A stretch of DNA of 37,345 bases from Micromonospora deserti (GCF_003236335.1 NZ_POUB01000033.1:1-37345); one strand, 5' to 3'; shown: positions 20,330 through 28,671, numbered from the stretch's first letter. Notes: a model not told the origin generated them from the sequence alone. Translations and numbers: made by a program.

Positions 20330-20381
20330 CGGCGGCGCCGGCCGGCCCGGGCCCAACTGCGGCGGCGCCGGCGGGCCCGGG
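20330..20381. repeat. 22-bp direct repeats, 30-bp period
   Basis: The 22-bp unit at 20330-20351 recurs at 20360-20381 with a single mismatch (C at 20343 versus G at 20373). The repeats occupy the mraY-ftsW gap, where murD is found in most actinobacteria. The right copy forms the left arm of the large hairpin. Confidence 0.6.
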
Positions 20382-20401
20382 ACGCGCCGTCCCGGGCCCG
20401 C
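20371..20401. terminator. 14-bp perfect stem-loop after mraY
   Basis: GCGGGCCCGGGACG (20371-20384) and CGTCCCGGGCCCGC (20388-20401) form a perfect stem with a 3-nt loop. This is the strongest hairpin in the window by stem length. There is no U-tract, as in many actinobacterial hairpin terminators. A second stem GGACCGG / CCGGTCC follows at 20442-20459. Together they may end or attenuate the mraY transcript before ftsW. Confidence 0.6.
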
Positions 20402-20528
20402 AGGCCGCACCGCTGCGAGGCCACGCCCAGCCGGCACGGCGGGACCGGCCGCCCGGTCCGGCGCAAGCCCGACACGCCGACGGGCGGTTGCGCGGGTGCC
20501 GGCCCCGGGAAACCGCGATGATGTCGGG

Positions 20529-22094
20529 GTGGGGGAGGCAGCGGACACCGAGGGCACGCCGGAGACGACGGCACGGCGGTCAGCCGGCGGCGCGCGTACG
20601 GGCGAGTCAGCCGGCGCGGCCCGCGGGCCGGACGATCCCGGCGGCCCGGCGGCGTTGCGCGCCCTGGACGCCGCGGGTGGGTTGGCCGCCCTGCGCGGCC
20701 TGCTGGACCGCCCGCTCGCCTCCTACTACCTGCTGCTGTCCAGCGCCGGCCTGCTGCTGCTGATCGGGCTGACCATGGTCTTTTCGGCCACCAGCGTGCG
20801 TGACTACGCCGAGGGCGGCAACGCCTCCGCGTCCTTGACCAAGCAGGCGATCTTCGCGGTGATCGGCATCGTCGCGTTCTGGGCCTGCCAGCGGCTGCCG
20901 GCGAAGACCTACCGAGCATTGGGCCGGCCGCTGCTGTTCACCGCCATCGGGCTGCTGCTGCTGCTCAACCTGCTGCTCGCGTACGCTCGGCTGACCGGCC
21001 AGGAATCCGCCCGGATCGGCCCGATCGAGGCGAAGCTGCTCTGGCTGTTCGTCGGCGGCATCCAGCTGCAACCCTCCGAGCTGGCGAAGTTCGCCCTGGT
21101 GCTGTGGGGGGCGCACGTGATCGCCCGCAAGGGCGCCGCGCTGGGCTGGTGGCGGGAACTGGCCACCCCGCTCTTCCCGATCGTCGGCCTGCTCTTCGTG
21201 CTGGTCGGCTACAACGACCTCGGCACCATGCTCTGCCTGCTGGCGCTGGTGGTCGGCTTGCTCTGGGCCGCCGGGGTGCGGCTGCGGGTCTTCGGCACCC
21301 TGTCGGTGTTCGGCCTGATCGGCGTCGGCCTGCTGATCGCCGTGGCGTCGCTGGGCGCCGGCTCCGGCAAGCGGGGCGAGGAGAACTACCGCTTCGCCCG
21401 GCTGATGTCCTTCTTCAACCCGCCCGCGCCGGAGGACTGCAAACTGGACGGCTGTTTCCAGATCTACCAGGGCCGGCTGGCCATCGAGCACGGCGGCTGG
21501 TTCGGCGTCGGCCTGGGCAAGAGCAGCCTGAAGTGGAACTGGCTGCCCGAGGCGCACAACGACTTCATTTTCGCCGTCATCGCCGAGGAGCTCGGCGTGG
21601 TCGGCTGCGCGGTGGTGCTCGCCCTCTTCGCCGTGCTGGCGTACACCGGGCTGCGCATCGCCCGGCGGGTCGACGACCCGTTCCGCCGGCTCGCCGCCGC
21701 CGCGGTGACCACCTGGCTGGTCAGCCAGGCCGTGATCAACGTCGGTGGGGTGGTCGGACTGCTGCCGATCACCGGCCTGCCGCTGCCGTTCATCTCCGAC
21801 GGCGGAAGCGCCCTGGTCGTCACGCTCGCCGCGATCGGGATGCTCGCGTCCTTCGCCCGCGCCGAACCGGATGCGGCCAGAGCACTGCATGCCCGTCCGC
21901 CGGCCCGATGGGTCCGACTACTCTGGGCCCCGTTGCCGCCGCTTCCCGGTCGGCGTCGCCGCGCGGCGACGCCGCCGGCCGCCCGAGGGTCCGTACCCCG
22001 GTCACGAAAGCGGCGGGAGGACGAGCAGCCCGCGCCCCGCGGCGTCCGGTCCGGCCGGGCACGTGCCGGGTCGGCGAACGAGAGGAGACGTTGA
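20529..22094 (+). CDS. ftsW: Peptidoglycan glycosyltransferase FtsW (SEDS family)
   Basis: FtsW polymerises lipid II into glycan strands at the septum together with FtsI. This polytopic SEDS protein is about 521 residues. It has a disordered N-terminus, a first helix region ending in LTMVFSATS, and the conserved GGIQLQPSELAKFALVLW segment. The extracytoplasmic stretch IYQGRLAIEHGGWFGVGLG...PEAHNDFIFAVIAEELG and the C-terminal PFISDGGSALV follow. A Pro/Arg-rich tail of about 70 residues extends into the cytoplasm. The start is uncertain: GTG at 20529 (six bases after a -10-like GATGAT) is preferred, and GTG at 20496 is possible. The stop shares a base with the murG ATG. Confidence 0.92.
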   Translation: MGEAADTEGTPETTARRSAGGARTGESAGAARGPDDPGGPAALRALDAAGGLAALRGLLDRPLASYYLLLSSAGLLLLIGLTMVFSATSVRDYAEGGNASASLTKQAIFAVIGIVAFWACQRLPAKTYRALGRPLLFTAIGLLLLLNLLLAYARLTGQESARIGPIEAKLLWLFVGGIQLQPSELAKFALVLWGAHVIARKGAALGWWRELATPLFPIVGLLFVLVGYNDLGTMLCLLALVVGLLWAAGVRLRVFGTLSVFGLIGVGLLIAVASLGAGSGKRGEENYRFARLMSFFNPPAPEDCKLDGCFQIYQGRLAIEHGGWFGVGLGKSSLKWNWLPEAHNDFIFAVIAEELGVVGCAVVLALFAVLAYTGLRIARRVDDPFRRLAAAAVTTWLVSQAVINVGGVVGLLPITGLPLPFISDGGSALVVTLAAIGMLASFARAEPDAARALHARPPARWVRLLWAPLPPLPGRRRRAATPPAARGSVPRSRKRREDEQPAPRGVRSGRARAGSANERRR

Positions 22095-23200
22095 TGGGTC
22101 CGCTGCGTTCGGTGGTGCTCGCGGGAGGTGGCACCGGGGGACACATCTACCCGTTGCTGGCCTTCGCCGACTGCCTGCGCCGACACGACCCCGGCGTCCG
22201 GATCACCTGCCTGGGCACCCCGAAGGGCCTGGAGAACGAGCTGATCCCGCCGCAGGGCTACGACCTGCGGCAGATTCCGGCGTACCAGCTGCCCCGGTCG
22301 GTCAACATGAACCTGGTGAAGACGCCGGGCCGGATGTGGACCGCGGCCCGCGCCGCGGGCAAGGTGATCGACGAGGTGCAGGCCGACGTGGTGGTCGGTT
22401 TCGGCGGGTACGTCTCGGTGCCGGCGTACCTGGCCGCGTGGCGTCGGGAGCTGCCCATCGTGATCCACGAGGTGAACGTGCCGCCGGGCGTGGCCAACCG
22501 GCTGGGGATGAAGTTCACCCGGCACGTCGCGGTCGGCTTCCCGCACCAGCCGGTCCAGGCCGAGTCGCTGCGCGACGCGCGGGTGGTCGGGGTGCCGCTG
22601 CGCCGGGGCATCGCCGGGCTGGACCGGGTCGCCCTGCGCACCGCCGCCCGGGCCCACTTCGGGCTCCGCCCCGACCTGCCGGTGCTCTTCGTCGCCGGCG
22701 GTTCGCAGGGCGCCCGCTCGATCAACCTCGCGGTCTCCGGGGCGGCCAAGGAACTGGCCCGGCAAGGGGTGCAGGTGCTGCACGTGATCGGTGCCCGCAA
22801 CGAGCCGGTGCCGATCCCCAGCGACCTGCCGGTGCCGTACGTGACGCTGCCCTATCTGTCAGAGATGGAGCTGGGTTACGCCGCGGCCGACCTGATGCTC
22901 GGCCGGGGCGGGGCGATGACGTGCGCCGAGGTGGCCGCGATCGGGCTGCCCACCGTCTACGTGCCGTACCCGCACAGCAACCAGGAGCAGAAGCGCAACG
23001 CGCTGCCCGTGGTGGAGACCGGCGGCGGGCTGCTCGTCGACGACGCCGAGCTGACCCCGGACTGGCTGGAGCGCACCGTCATCCCGCTGATCCGCGACCC
23101 GCACCGGCTCGCCGCGATGGGCGCGGCCGCGTCCGCGTACGGGCGGCGCGACGGCGACGAGGCGCTGCTCAACTTCGTCTACGAGGCGGTGGCCCGGTGA
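22094..23200 (+). CDS. murG: Lipid II synthase (GlcNAc transferase) MurG
   Basis: MurG transfers GlcNAc from UDP-GlcNAc onto lipid I to make lipid II at the inner face of the membrane. The 368-residue protein has the donor/acceptor loop GGGTGGH (11-17) and the second G-loop GGSQGARSIN. The nucleotide-sugar binding segment GRGGAMTCAEVAAIGLP continues to PHSNQEQKRNA. The ATG overlaps the ftsW stop by one base (TGATG), and GAGAGGAG is upstream, so translation is coupled to ftsW. Confidence 0.96.
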   Translation: MGPLRSVVLAGGGTGGHIYPLLAFADCLRRHDPGVRITCLGTPKGLENELIPPQGYDLRQIPAYQLPRSVNMNLVKTPGRMWTAARAAGKVIDEVQADVVVGFGGYVSVPAYLAAWRRELPIVIHEVNVPPGVANRLGMKFTRHVAVGFPHQPVQAESLRDARVVGVPLRRGIAGLDRVALRTAARAHFGLRPDLPVLFVAGGSQGARSINLAVSGAAKELARQGVQVLHVIGARNEPVPIPSDLPVPYVTLPYLSEMELGYAAADLMLGRGGAMTCAEVAAIGLPTVYVPYPHSNQEQKRNALPVVETGGGLLVDDAELTPDWLERTVIPLIRDPHRLAAMGAAASAYGRRDGDEALLNFVYEAVAR

Positions 23201-23240
23201 GCGCGAGGAGCGAGCTCGCGAGCCCCGCAGCCGCGACCGA
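23199..23240 (+). repeat. REP-like palindromic element after murG
   Basis: The bases right after the murG stop hold nested small palindromes, GCGAGCTCGC and GCTCGCGAGC, in a short GAGCGAG-rich block ending CCCCGCAG. From memory it resembles short intergenic repeats scattered through Micromonospora-type genomes directly after stop codons; that could not be checked here. Only one copy is evident in this window. Confidence 0.35.
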
Positions 23241-23285
23241 CGGCGGCCCGGTGACCGGGCGCGCCGCGACGGGAAGGTCTGAGTC

Positions 23286-24839
23286 ATGAACACCGCGCAG
23301 TTCACCCCGGCCGGCACGCTCACCGCGGAGGACCTGGGCACGATCCACCTGATCGGGGCGGGCGGGGTCGGCATGAGCGGCCTGGCGCGGCTCTTCCTCA
23401 CCCGGGGCATCCCGGTCTCCGGCAGCGAGCTGCGGGAGTGGCCGTCGCTGGCCGGGTTGCGCGCGCTCGGCGGCACGATCCACATGAGTCACGAGGCGTC
23501 CAACCTCGACGGTGTGGACACCGTGGTCTACTCCTCGGCGATCCCGCAGGACCATCTGGAGCTGGTCGAGGCGCGCCGGCGTGGGCTGCGGGTGCTGCAC
23601 CGCTCCGAGGCGCTCGCCGCGGCGATGACCGGCCGGCGGACGGTGGCGGTCGCCGGCACGCACGGCAAGACCAGCACCACCTCGATGGTCACCATGGTGC
23701 TCCAGCAGGCCGGGCAGGACCCGTCGTTCGTCATCGGCGGGGAGATCTCCGAGGTCGGCTCAGGCGCGCACCATGGCACCGGCGAGTACTTCGTGGTGGA
23801 GGCGGACGAGAGCGACCGTTCGTTCCTGATCTACCGGCCGTACGTCTCGGTCATCACCAACATCGAGGCCGACCACCTGAACACCTACGGCGATCTCGCC
23901 AACCTGGAGGCGACCTTCGCCGAGTTCGCTCGGCTCACCGACCCGGACGGGTTCATCGTCACCTGCGCCGACGACCCGGGTGGCCGGCGGCTGGCCGAGA
24001 CGCTGCGCGCCGAGGGCCGCCGGGTGCACACGTACGGCGAGGCCGCCGACGCCGACCTGCGGCTGACCGACATCTCCTCCTCGGCGCAGGGTGTGCGTTA
24101 CCTGGCGAGCATCGACGGCCGCTCGCTGGGCGAGTTCCGGCTGCCGGTGCCGGGGCGGCACATGGGGCTCAACAGCGCCTCCGCGGTGCTGACCGCGTAC
24201 CTGCTGGACCTGCCGCTCGAGGCGGCGGAGGCCGCGCTGGCGGCCTTCCCGGGGGTGCGGCGGCGCTTCGAGCGCAAGGGCGTCGCGGACGACGTGCTGG
24301 TCTACGACGAGTACGCCTACCACCCCACCTCGATGACCCTGGCGTTGCAGACGCTGCGCGAGGTGGCCGGGGACGGCCGGCTGGTCGCCGTCTTCCAGCC
24401 CTACCGGCTCTACCGCACGCGTGACCTGCAGGCGGAGATCGCCGAGGCGCTGGCCATCGCCGACGAGCTGGTGCTGCTGGAGGTCTTCGGCCCCGGCGAG
24501 CTGCGCCAGCCGGGGGAGGGCTCGGCGGCGCTGATCGAGGCGGTGCCGCTGCCGGCCGAGCGGAAGGTCTTCGTCGACTCGTGGGACGCCGTGCCGGCGG
24601 AGGTGGCCCGGCGGGCCCGCTCCGGCGACGTGGTGGTGACCATGGGCGCGCCGCCCATCTCGCTGATGGGCGACCAGCTGCTGGACGCGCTGTCGGCGCG
24701 GACCGCCGACGCGGCGGCGCCGGCCGGCACCACGCCCGGCGGCGAGGCCGGCGGCTCGACCACCATCGGCGGCACGGTCCCCGGCGTGCCGGGCCCGGGC
24801 GGCGTCGTCCCGGACGGCACGGCGCCCGCCGCCGGATGA
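23286..24839 (+). CDS. murC: UDP-MurNAc:L-alanine ligase
   Basis: MurC adds L-alanine to UDP-MurNAc, the first peptide step. The Rossmann-like IHLIGAGGVGMSG is at 20-32, and the ATP P-loop GTHGKTST is at 124-131. The conserved VEADESDRSF follows, with the C-terminal domain marked by DEYAYHPTSM and AVFQPYRLYRT. At 517 residues it is longer than usual because of a low-complexity Gly/Pro/Thr tail of about 44 residues (474-517). The ATG is preceded by GGAAGG. The stop overlaps the ftsQ ATG. The 85-bp gap before it carries a REP-like block. Confidence 0.95.
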   Translation: MNTAQFTPAGTLTAEDLGTIHLIGAGGVGMSGLARLFLTRGIPVSGSELREWPSLAGLRALGGTIHMSHEASNLDGVDTVVYSSAIPQDHLELVEARRRGLRVLHRSEALAAAMTGRRTVAVAGTHGKTSTTSMVTMVLQQAGQDPSFVIGGEISEVGSGAHHGTGEYFVVEADESDRSFLIYRPYVSVITNIEADHLNTYGDLANLEATFAEFARLTDPDGFIVTCADDPGGRRLAETLRAEGRRVHTYGEAADADLRLTDISSSAQGVRYLASIDGRSLGEFRLPVPGRHMGLNSASAVLTAYLLDLPLEAAEAALAAFPGVRRRFERKGVADDVLVYDEYAYHPTSMTLALQTLREVAGDGRLVAVFQPYRLYRTRDLQAEIAEALAIADELVLLEVFGPGELRQPGEGSAALIEAVPLPAERKVFVDSWDAVPAEVARRARSGDVVVTMGAPPISLMGDQLLDALSARTADAAAPAGTTPGGEAGGSTTIGGTVPGVPGPGGVVPDGTAPAAG

Positions 24840-25648
24840 GCCCCGGTCCGGCGCGGGGGCGGACCACCGGCGCGGACGCCGGCCGGCGCGGGCCGGTGCG
24901 CCGGTGGCAGCTGGTCCGGGCCGGCAGCGACGCGGTCCCGGCCTCGACCCGCCGGTTCATGGCCCGGGCCCGGCGGCGCCGGATGCGGGCGGCGCTGCCC
25001 TGGGCGGTCGTCGGTGGCGTGCTCGCCCTCGCCGGGCTGGTCGCCTGGGCCCTGCTCGGCACCGGCCTGTTCGGCGTGCGCGAGGTCCGGGTGGAGGGCG
25101 CCGACCTGGTCACGCCGGTGCAGGTGCGCGACGCGGCGGCAGTGCCCGACGACGCGCCCCTGGTGCGGGTGGACCTGGCCGCCGCCGCCAGGCGGATCGG
25201 CGAGCTGCCGCCGGTTGAGCGGGTGACGGTGACCCGGGACTGGCCGGACGCGCTGGTGGTGCGGGTGGTCGAGCGGACCGGCGTCGCGGCGGTGCCGCAG
25301 GGGGAGCGGTTCGCGGTAATCGACCGCTCCGGCGTGGTCTTTCAGACGCTGGACCGGCAGCCGGCGGACCTGCCGCTGGTCCGGGTCGCCGAGCCAGGGC
25401 CGGCGGACGGCGGCACCCGGGCCGCGCTGGACGTGCTCGCCGCGCTCACCCCGCCGCTGCACGCCGAGCTGGTGGAGGTGACCGTCGAGGGGCTGGCCCG
25501 GATCACGCTGCGGCTGCGCGGGGACCGTGCGGTGGTCTGGGGGGACGCGACCCGCAGCGAGGACAAGGCCCGGGTGGCCACCGCCCTGATCGACCGCGAG
25601 GCCGACATCATCGACGTCAGCGCCCCGGACGTGGTGACCCTCCGATGA
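24836..25648 (+). CDS. ftsQ: Cell division protein FtsQ
   Basis: FtsQ is a bitopic scaffold of the divisome that recruits FtsL and its partners. The 270-residue protein has a very basic cytoplasmic tail (1-52), a membrane helix (about 53-75), and a POTRA domain starting at FGVREVRVEGADLVT (about 79-145). The FtsQ beta domain includes PPVERVTVTRDWPDALVVRVVER. The ATG overlaps the murC stop, so the start is secure despite the open frame further upstream. It is the last gene before the ftsZ promoter region. Confidence 0.93.
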   Translation: MSPGPARGRTTGADAGRRGPVRRWQLVRAGSDAVPASTRRFMARARRRRMRAALPWAVVGGVLALAGLVAWALLGTGLFGVREVRVEGADLVTPVQVRDAAAVPDDAPLVRVDLAAAARRIGELPPVERVTVTRDWPDALVVRVVERTGVAAVPQGERFAVIDRSGVVFQTLDRQPADLPLVRVAEPGPADGGTRAALDVLAALTPPLHAELVEVTVEGLARITLRLRGDRAVVWGDATRSEDKARVATALIDREADIIDVSAPDVVTLR

Positions 25649-25658
25649 CCGGCGGTCT

Positions 25659-25706
25659 GGTCACCCGCACGACGTGACCCGTCCCGCTCCGGCGGCGACA
25701 CGCCGG
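25659..25706 (+). terminator. Two tandem hairpins after ftsQ
   Basis: GGTCAC / GTGACC (25659-25664, 25674-25679) and CCGGCG / CGCCGG (25689-25694, 25701-25706) lie just after the ftsQ stop and before the ftsZ promoters. Neither has a U-tract. They may insulate ftsZ from upstream transcription. The loop of the second spans a GACAC, the core bound by WhiA in Streptomyces, though a five-base match is weak evidence. Confidence 0.4.
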
Positions 25707-25714
25707 TCAGGTCC

Positions 25715-25743
25715 TTGGCTCATCGGGCGGGGACGCTTACGTT
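25715..25743 (+). promoter_or_regulatory. ftsZ upstream promoter candidate
   Basis: TTGGCT (25715-25720) and TACGTT (25738-25743) are 17 bp apart. It lies between the ftsQ hairpins and the stronger promoter downstream. Tandem ftsZ promoters are known in Streptomyces, which makes a second one plausible here. Confidence 0.45.
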
Positions 25744-25763
25744 GCCCCGAAGAGGATCAGTGG

Positions 25764-25792
25764 TTGACATAACTGTAAGCCTCTAGTAGAGG
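25764..25792 (+). promoter_or_regulatory. ftsZ proximal promoter
   Basis: A consensus -35, TTGACA (25764-25769), is followed after 17 bp by TAGAGG (25787-25792). The -10 lies in the inverted repeat CCTCT-AGT-AGAGG (25780-25792), so a dyad-binding regulator could occlude it. The predicted mRNA start is near 25799, about 100 bases before the ftsZ ATG. A perfect palindrome GACAGCTGTC (25822-25831) lies in the untranslated leader. Confidence 0.65.
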
Positions 25793-25900
25793 GTGAGGGT
25801 TTGCTCCTGATCCTCGCTGGTGACAGCTGTCGTCGGCCGCTGGTCTGGCCAAGCCGTACCCGGTCGGCCCACGCCAATCTCGAAGGGAAAGGACCTTCAG

Positions 25901-27016
25901 ATGACACCTCCGCACAACTACCTGGCGGTCATCAAGGTCGTCGGCATCGGTGGCGGCGGCGTCAACGCCGTCAACCGGATGATCGAGGTTGGGCTCAAGG
26001 GCGTCGAGTTCATCGCGATCAACACCGACGCGCAGGCACTGCTGATGAGCGACGCGGACGTCAAGCTCGACGTCGGCCGCGAGCTCACCCGCGGTCTCGG
26101 CGCCGGTGCCAACCCCGACGTCGGCAAGAACGCCGCCGAGGACCACCGCGACGAGATCGAGGAGGTGCTCAAGGGCGCCGACATGGTCTTCGTGACCTGC
26201 GGCGAGGGTGGCGGCACCGGCACCGGCGGGGCGCCGGTGGTGGCGAACATCGCCCGCAAGCTGGGCGCGCTGACCATCGGTGTGGTGACCCGGCCGTTCT
26301 CCTTCGAGGGCAAGCGCCGCCAGGTGCAGGCCGAGGCCGGCATCGACGAGCTGCGCAACCAGTGCGACACGCTGATCGTCATCCCCAACGACCGGCTGCT
26401 GGCCCTGGGCGACCGCAACATCAGCATGATGGACGCGTTCCGCACGGCCGACCAGGTGCTCCTCTCCGGTGTCCAGGGCATCACCGACCTGATCACCACT
26501 CCGGGTCTGATCAACCTGGACTTCGCCGACGTCAAGAGCGTGATGAGCGGGGCGGGCAGCGCGCTGATGGGCATCGGCAGCGCCCGGGGCGAGAACCGGG
26601 CCGTGGAGGCGGCCGAGGCGGCCATCTCCAGCCCGCTGCTCGAGCAGAGCATGGACGGCGCCCGCGGCGTACTGCTCTCCATCGCGGGCGGCTCCGACCT
26701 GGGACTGTTCGAGATCAACGACGCGGCCCAGCTGGTCACGGACGCGGCCCACCCGGACGCGAACATCATCTTCGGCGCGGTGATCGACGACGCCCTCGGC
26801 GACGAGGTGCGGGTCACCGTGATCGCGGCGGGCTTCGACGGGGGCGCACCGGCGTACAAGGCGGCCGAGCCGGCCCGCAAGACCAACCAGAATCAGCCGG
26901 CTCAGCAGGGCCAGGCGGCCCCGCCGCCGGCCACCATGCCGGCCCCGCCCCAGTCGCCCCGCCGGGTGCTCTTCGACGACGTCGACGTGCCCGACTTCCT
27001 CAAGAACGGTTCCTGA
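25901..27016 (+). CDS. ftsZ: Cell division GTPase FtsZ
   Basis: FtsZ is the tubulin-like GTPase that forms the division ring. In the 371-residue protein the tubulin signature GGGTGTG is at 103-109, and the T7-loop residues NLDFAD at 205-210 complete the active site of the neighbouring subunit. A flexible Pro/Gln/Ala linker (about 325-358) leads to the C-terminal peptide [12 protein letters not shown], the docking site for partners such as SepF. The ATG is preceded by AAAGGA at good spacing; upstream in-frame codons are leader. It has its own promoter region, and yggS follows after nine bases. Confidence 0.98.
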   Translation: MTPPHNYLAVIKVVGIGGGGVNAVNRMIEVGLKGVEFIAINTDAQALLMSDADVKLDVGRELTRGLGAGANPDVGKNAAEDHRDEIEEVLKGADMVFVTCGEGGGTGTGGAPVVANIARKLGALTIGVVTRPFSFEGKRRQVQAEAGIDELRNQCDTLIVIPNDRLLALGDRNISMMDAFRTADQVLLSGVQGITDLITTPGLINLDFADVKSVMSGAGSALMGIGSARGENRAVEAAEAAISSPLLEQSMDGARGVLLSIAGGSDLGLFEINDAAQLVTDAAHPDANIIFGAVIDDALGDEVRVTVIAAGFDGGAPAYKAAEPARKTNQNQPAQQGQAAPPPATMPAPPQSPRRVLFDDVDVPDFLKNGS

Positions 27017-27025
27017 GCCGCGCCG

Positions 27026-27772
27026 ATGACCGACAGTCCAGCCCCGGTGCGCCCCGACCGACGCGCCGAACTCGCGGCCGGCCTGGCCCGCGTACGGTCC
27101 CGGATCGCCGACGCCTGCGCGGTGGCCGGCCGGGACCGCTCCGAGATCACCATGATCGCGGTGACCAAGACCTACCCGGCTGGCGACGTGGTGGCGCTGG
27201 CCGGGCTTGGGGTGACCGACGTCGGGGAGAACCGCGACCAGGAGGCCTCCGCCAAGGCGGCCGAGGTGGCGGCGGCGGGGGTGCGGCCGCGCTGGCACTT
27301 CATCGGCCAGCTGCAGCGCAACAAGGCCCGTTCGGTGGTGCGGTACGCCGACGCGGTCCACTCCGTCGACAGCGCCCGGCTGGCCCGGGCGTTGGACGGT
27401 GCGTCGGCGACGGCCCGGGACCGGCCGCTGGACGTGCTGGTCCAGGTGAGCATCGACGGGGATCCGGCCCGCGGTGGGGCGCTGCCGGACGCGGCCGACC
27501 CGGACGCCGGGCTCGGCCCGGTGGCGGAGGCGGTGGCCGGCGCGGCCGGGCTGCGACTCGCCGGCCTGATGGCGGTCGCGCCGCTGGGCTGGGAGCCGGA
27601 GCGGGCGTTCGCCCGGCTGGCCGAGGTGGCGGCCGGGTTCCGGGCCGACCATCCGCACGCGGGGGCGCTCTCCGCGGGGATGAGCGGCGACCTGGAAATT
27701 GCGATCAGGTACGGCGCGACACATGTCCGCGTCGGCAGCGCGTTGCTCGGAATGCGCTCCACGCTGCGGTAG
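27026..27772 (+). CDS. YggS-family pyridoxal phosphate-binding protein
   Basis: This is a PLP homeostasis protein of the YggS/PROSC (COG0325) family, with the fold of an alanine racemase N-terminal domain but no known enzyme activity. The PLP lysine is K48 in AVTKTYPA. The family segments VGENRDQEA, WHFIGQLQRNKAR, and the C-terminal GMSGDLEIAIRYGATHVRVG are present. At 248 residues it is normal length. Its position between ftsZ and sepF is conserved, but the ylmD/pgeF gene that usually separates it from ftsZ is absent. Confidence 0.92.
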   Translation: MTDSPAPVRPDRRAELAAGLARVRSRIADACAVAGRDRSEITMIAVTKTYPAGDVVALAGLGVTDVGENRDQEASAKAAEVAAAGVRPRWHFIGQLQRNKARSVVRYADAVHSVDSARLARALDGASATARDRPLDVLVQVSIDGDPARGGALPDAADPDAGLGPVAEAVAGAAGLRLAGLMAVAPLGWEPERAFARLAEVAAGFRADHPHAGALSAGMSGDLEIAIRYGATHVRVGSALLGMRSTLR

Positions 27773-27963
27773 CCTGACCGCGGGAAAGCAAATTACATCA
27801 GTGTTGTTTCAGGAACGGGGTCCCGTTGTTCGGGGGTCGTGGCGCGCGACGCGAATCGCGTGCCAGGGGATTGCCGTTCCGGTCCGGTGGGCAGAGATGA
27901 TCCACTCGCGACAGGCGACACGGCACGGGGGCGCGTGCCGCACAGCGGACGGAAGGGCGCGGG
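27773..27963 (+). promoter_or_regulatory. sepF upstream region with AT-rich block and dyads
   Basis: The gap opens with an AT-rich stretch (27785-27810) that stands out against the surrounding GC content. The dyads AACGGG-GT-CCCGTT (27814-27827) and ACGCGA-A-TCGCGT (27849-27861) follow. These suggest a promoter and operator for sepF, but I could not settle on -35 and -10 hexamers. No ORF in the gap looks real. Confidence 0.45.
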
Positions 27964-28650
27964 ATGGGTGCACTGCGCAAGGCGGGGGTCTGGCTCGGTC
28001 TGGTCGAGGAGGACGACGAGCGGGCCTATGACGACGGTGGCTACGACAAGGGCGGCTACCGCGACTCGCGGTACCGGCAGAGCCGGTACGCCGAGGAGTT
28101 CGCCGACGAGGACGAGGACGACGCCGAGGAGCCGCCGGCGCCCCGGCCCCGGCTCGGCGACCGCGGCCGGCTCTCGGAGCGGGCTGTCGGTCGGTCGGCG
28201 GAGACCGAGCGCGTCGACACCGAGCGGCCCGAGCGGTCCAGCGTTCGTTCCATCACCCGGCCCTCCGCCGGCGAGACCTCCGGCGCGCTGACCTACCACA
28301 CCCGGGACAATCTCGCCCTGGCGCCGCAGGTCCAGCCGCGTGAGCGGGCTGTGGTGGCGGAGGAGGAGCAGCGCTACCAGATCACCACGCTGCACCCCAC
28401 CACGTACCGTGAGGCGCGCACCATCGGGGAGCACTTCCGCGACGGCGTACCGGTGATCATCAACCTCACCGAGATGGACGAGGCGGACGCCCGCCGACTG
28501 GTCGACTTCGCCGCCGGGCTGGCCTTCGGGCTGCGCGGTACGATCGAGCGCGTGACCAATCGGGTGTTCCTGCTCTCACCGGCCAACGTCCAGGTCACCG
28601 CGGAGGACAAGGCCAAGATCGCTGAGGGTGGCTTTTTCAGTCTGAGTTGA
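27964..28650 (+). CDS. sepF: Cell division protein SepF
   Basis: SepF tethers FtsZ filaments to the membrane; it is the main FtsZ anchor in actinobacteria, which lack FtsA. The 228-residue protein begins with an amphipathic membrane-binding segment ([14 protein letters not shown]). A Tyr/Asp/Glu/Arg-rich disordered linker (about 15-115) follows, and then the globular SepF/DUF552 domain (about 138-225: [18 protein letters not shown]...). The ATG is preceded by GGAAGGG. It lies in the usual yggS-sepF-yggT-divIVA order. Confidence 0.95.
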   Translation: MGALRKAGVWLGLVEEDDERAYDDGGYDKGGYRDSRYRQSRYAEEFADEDEDDAEEPPAPRPRLGDRGRLSERAVGRSAETERVDTERPERSSVRSITRPSAGETSGALTYHTRDNLALAPQVQPRERAVVAEEEQRYQITTLHPTTYREARTIGEHFRDGVPVIINLTEMDEADARRLVDFAAGLAFGLRGTIERVTNRVFLLSPANVQVTAEDKAKIAEGGFFSLS

Positions 28651-28671
28651 CCCCGAGGGACGTCGCCTGCC

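Noticed and set aside
27026..27772. Alanine racemase
   Set aside because: It has the PLP-binding barrel of YggS only and lacks the C-terminal catalytic domain of alanine racemases.
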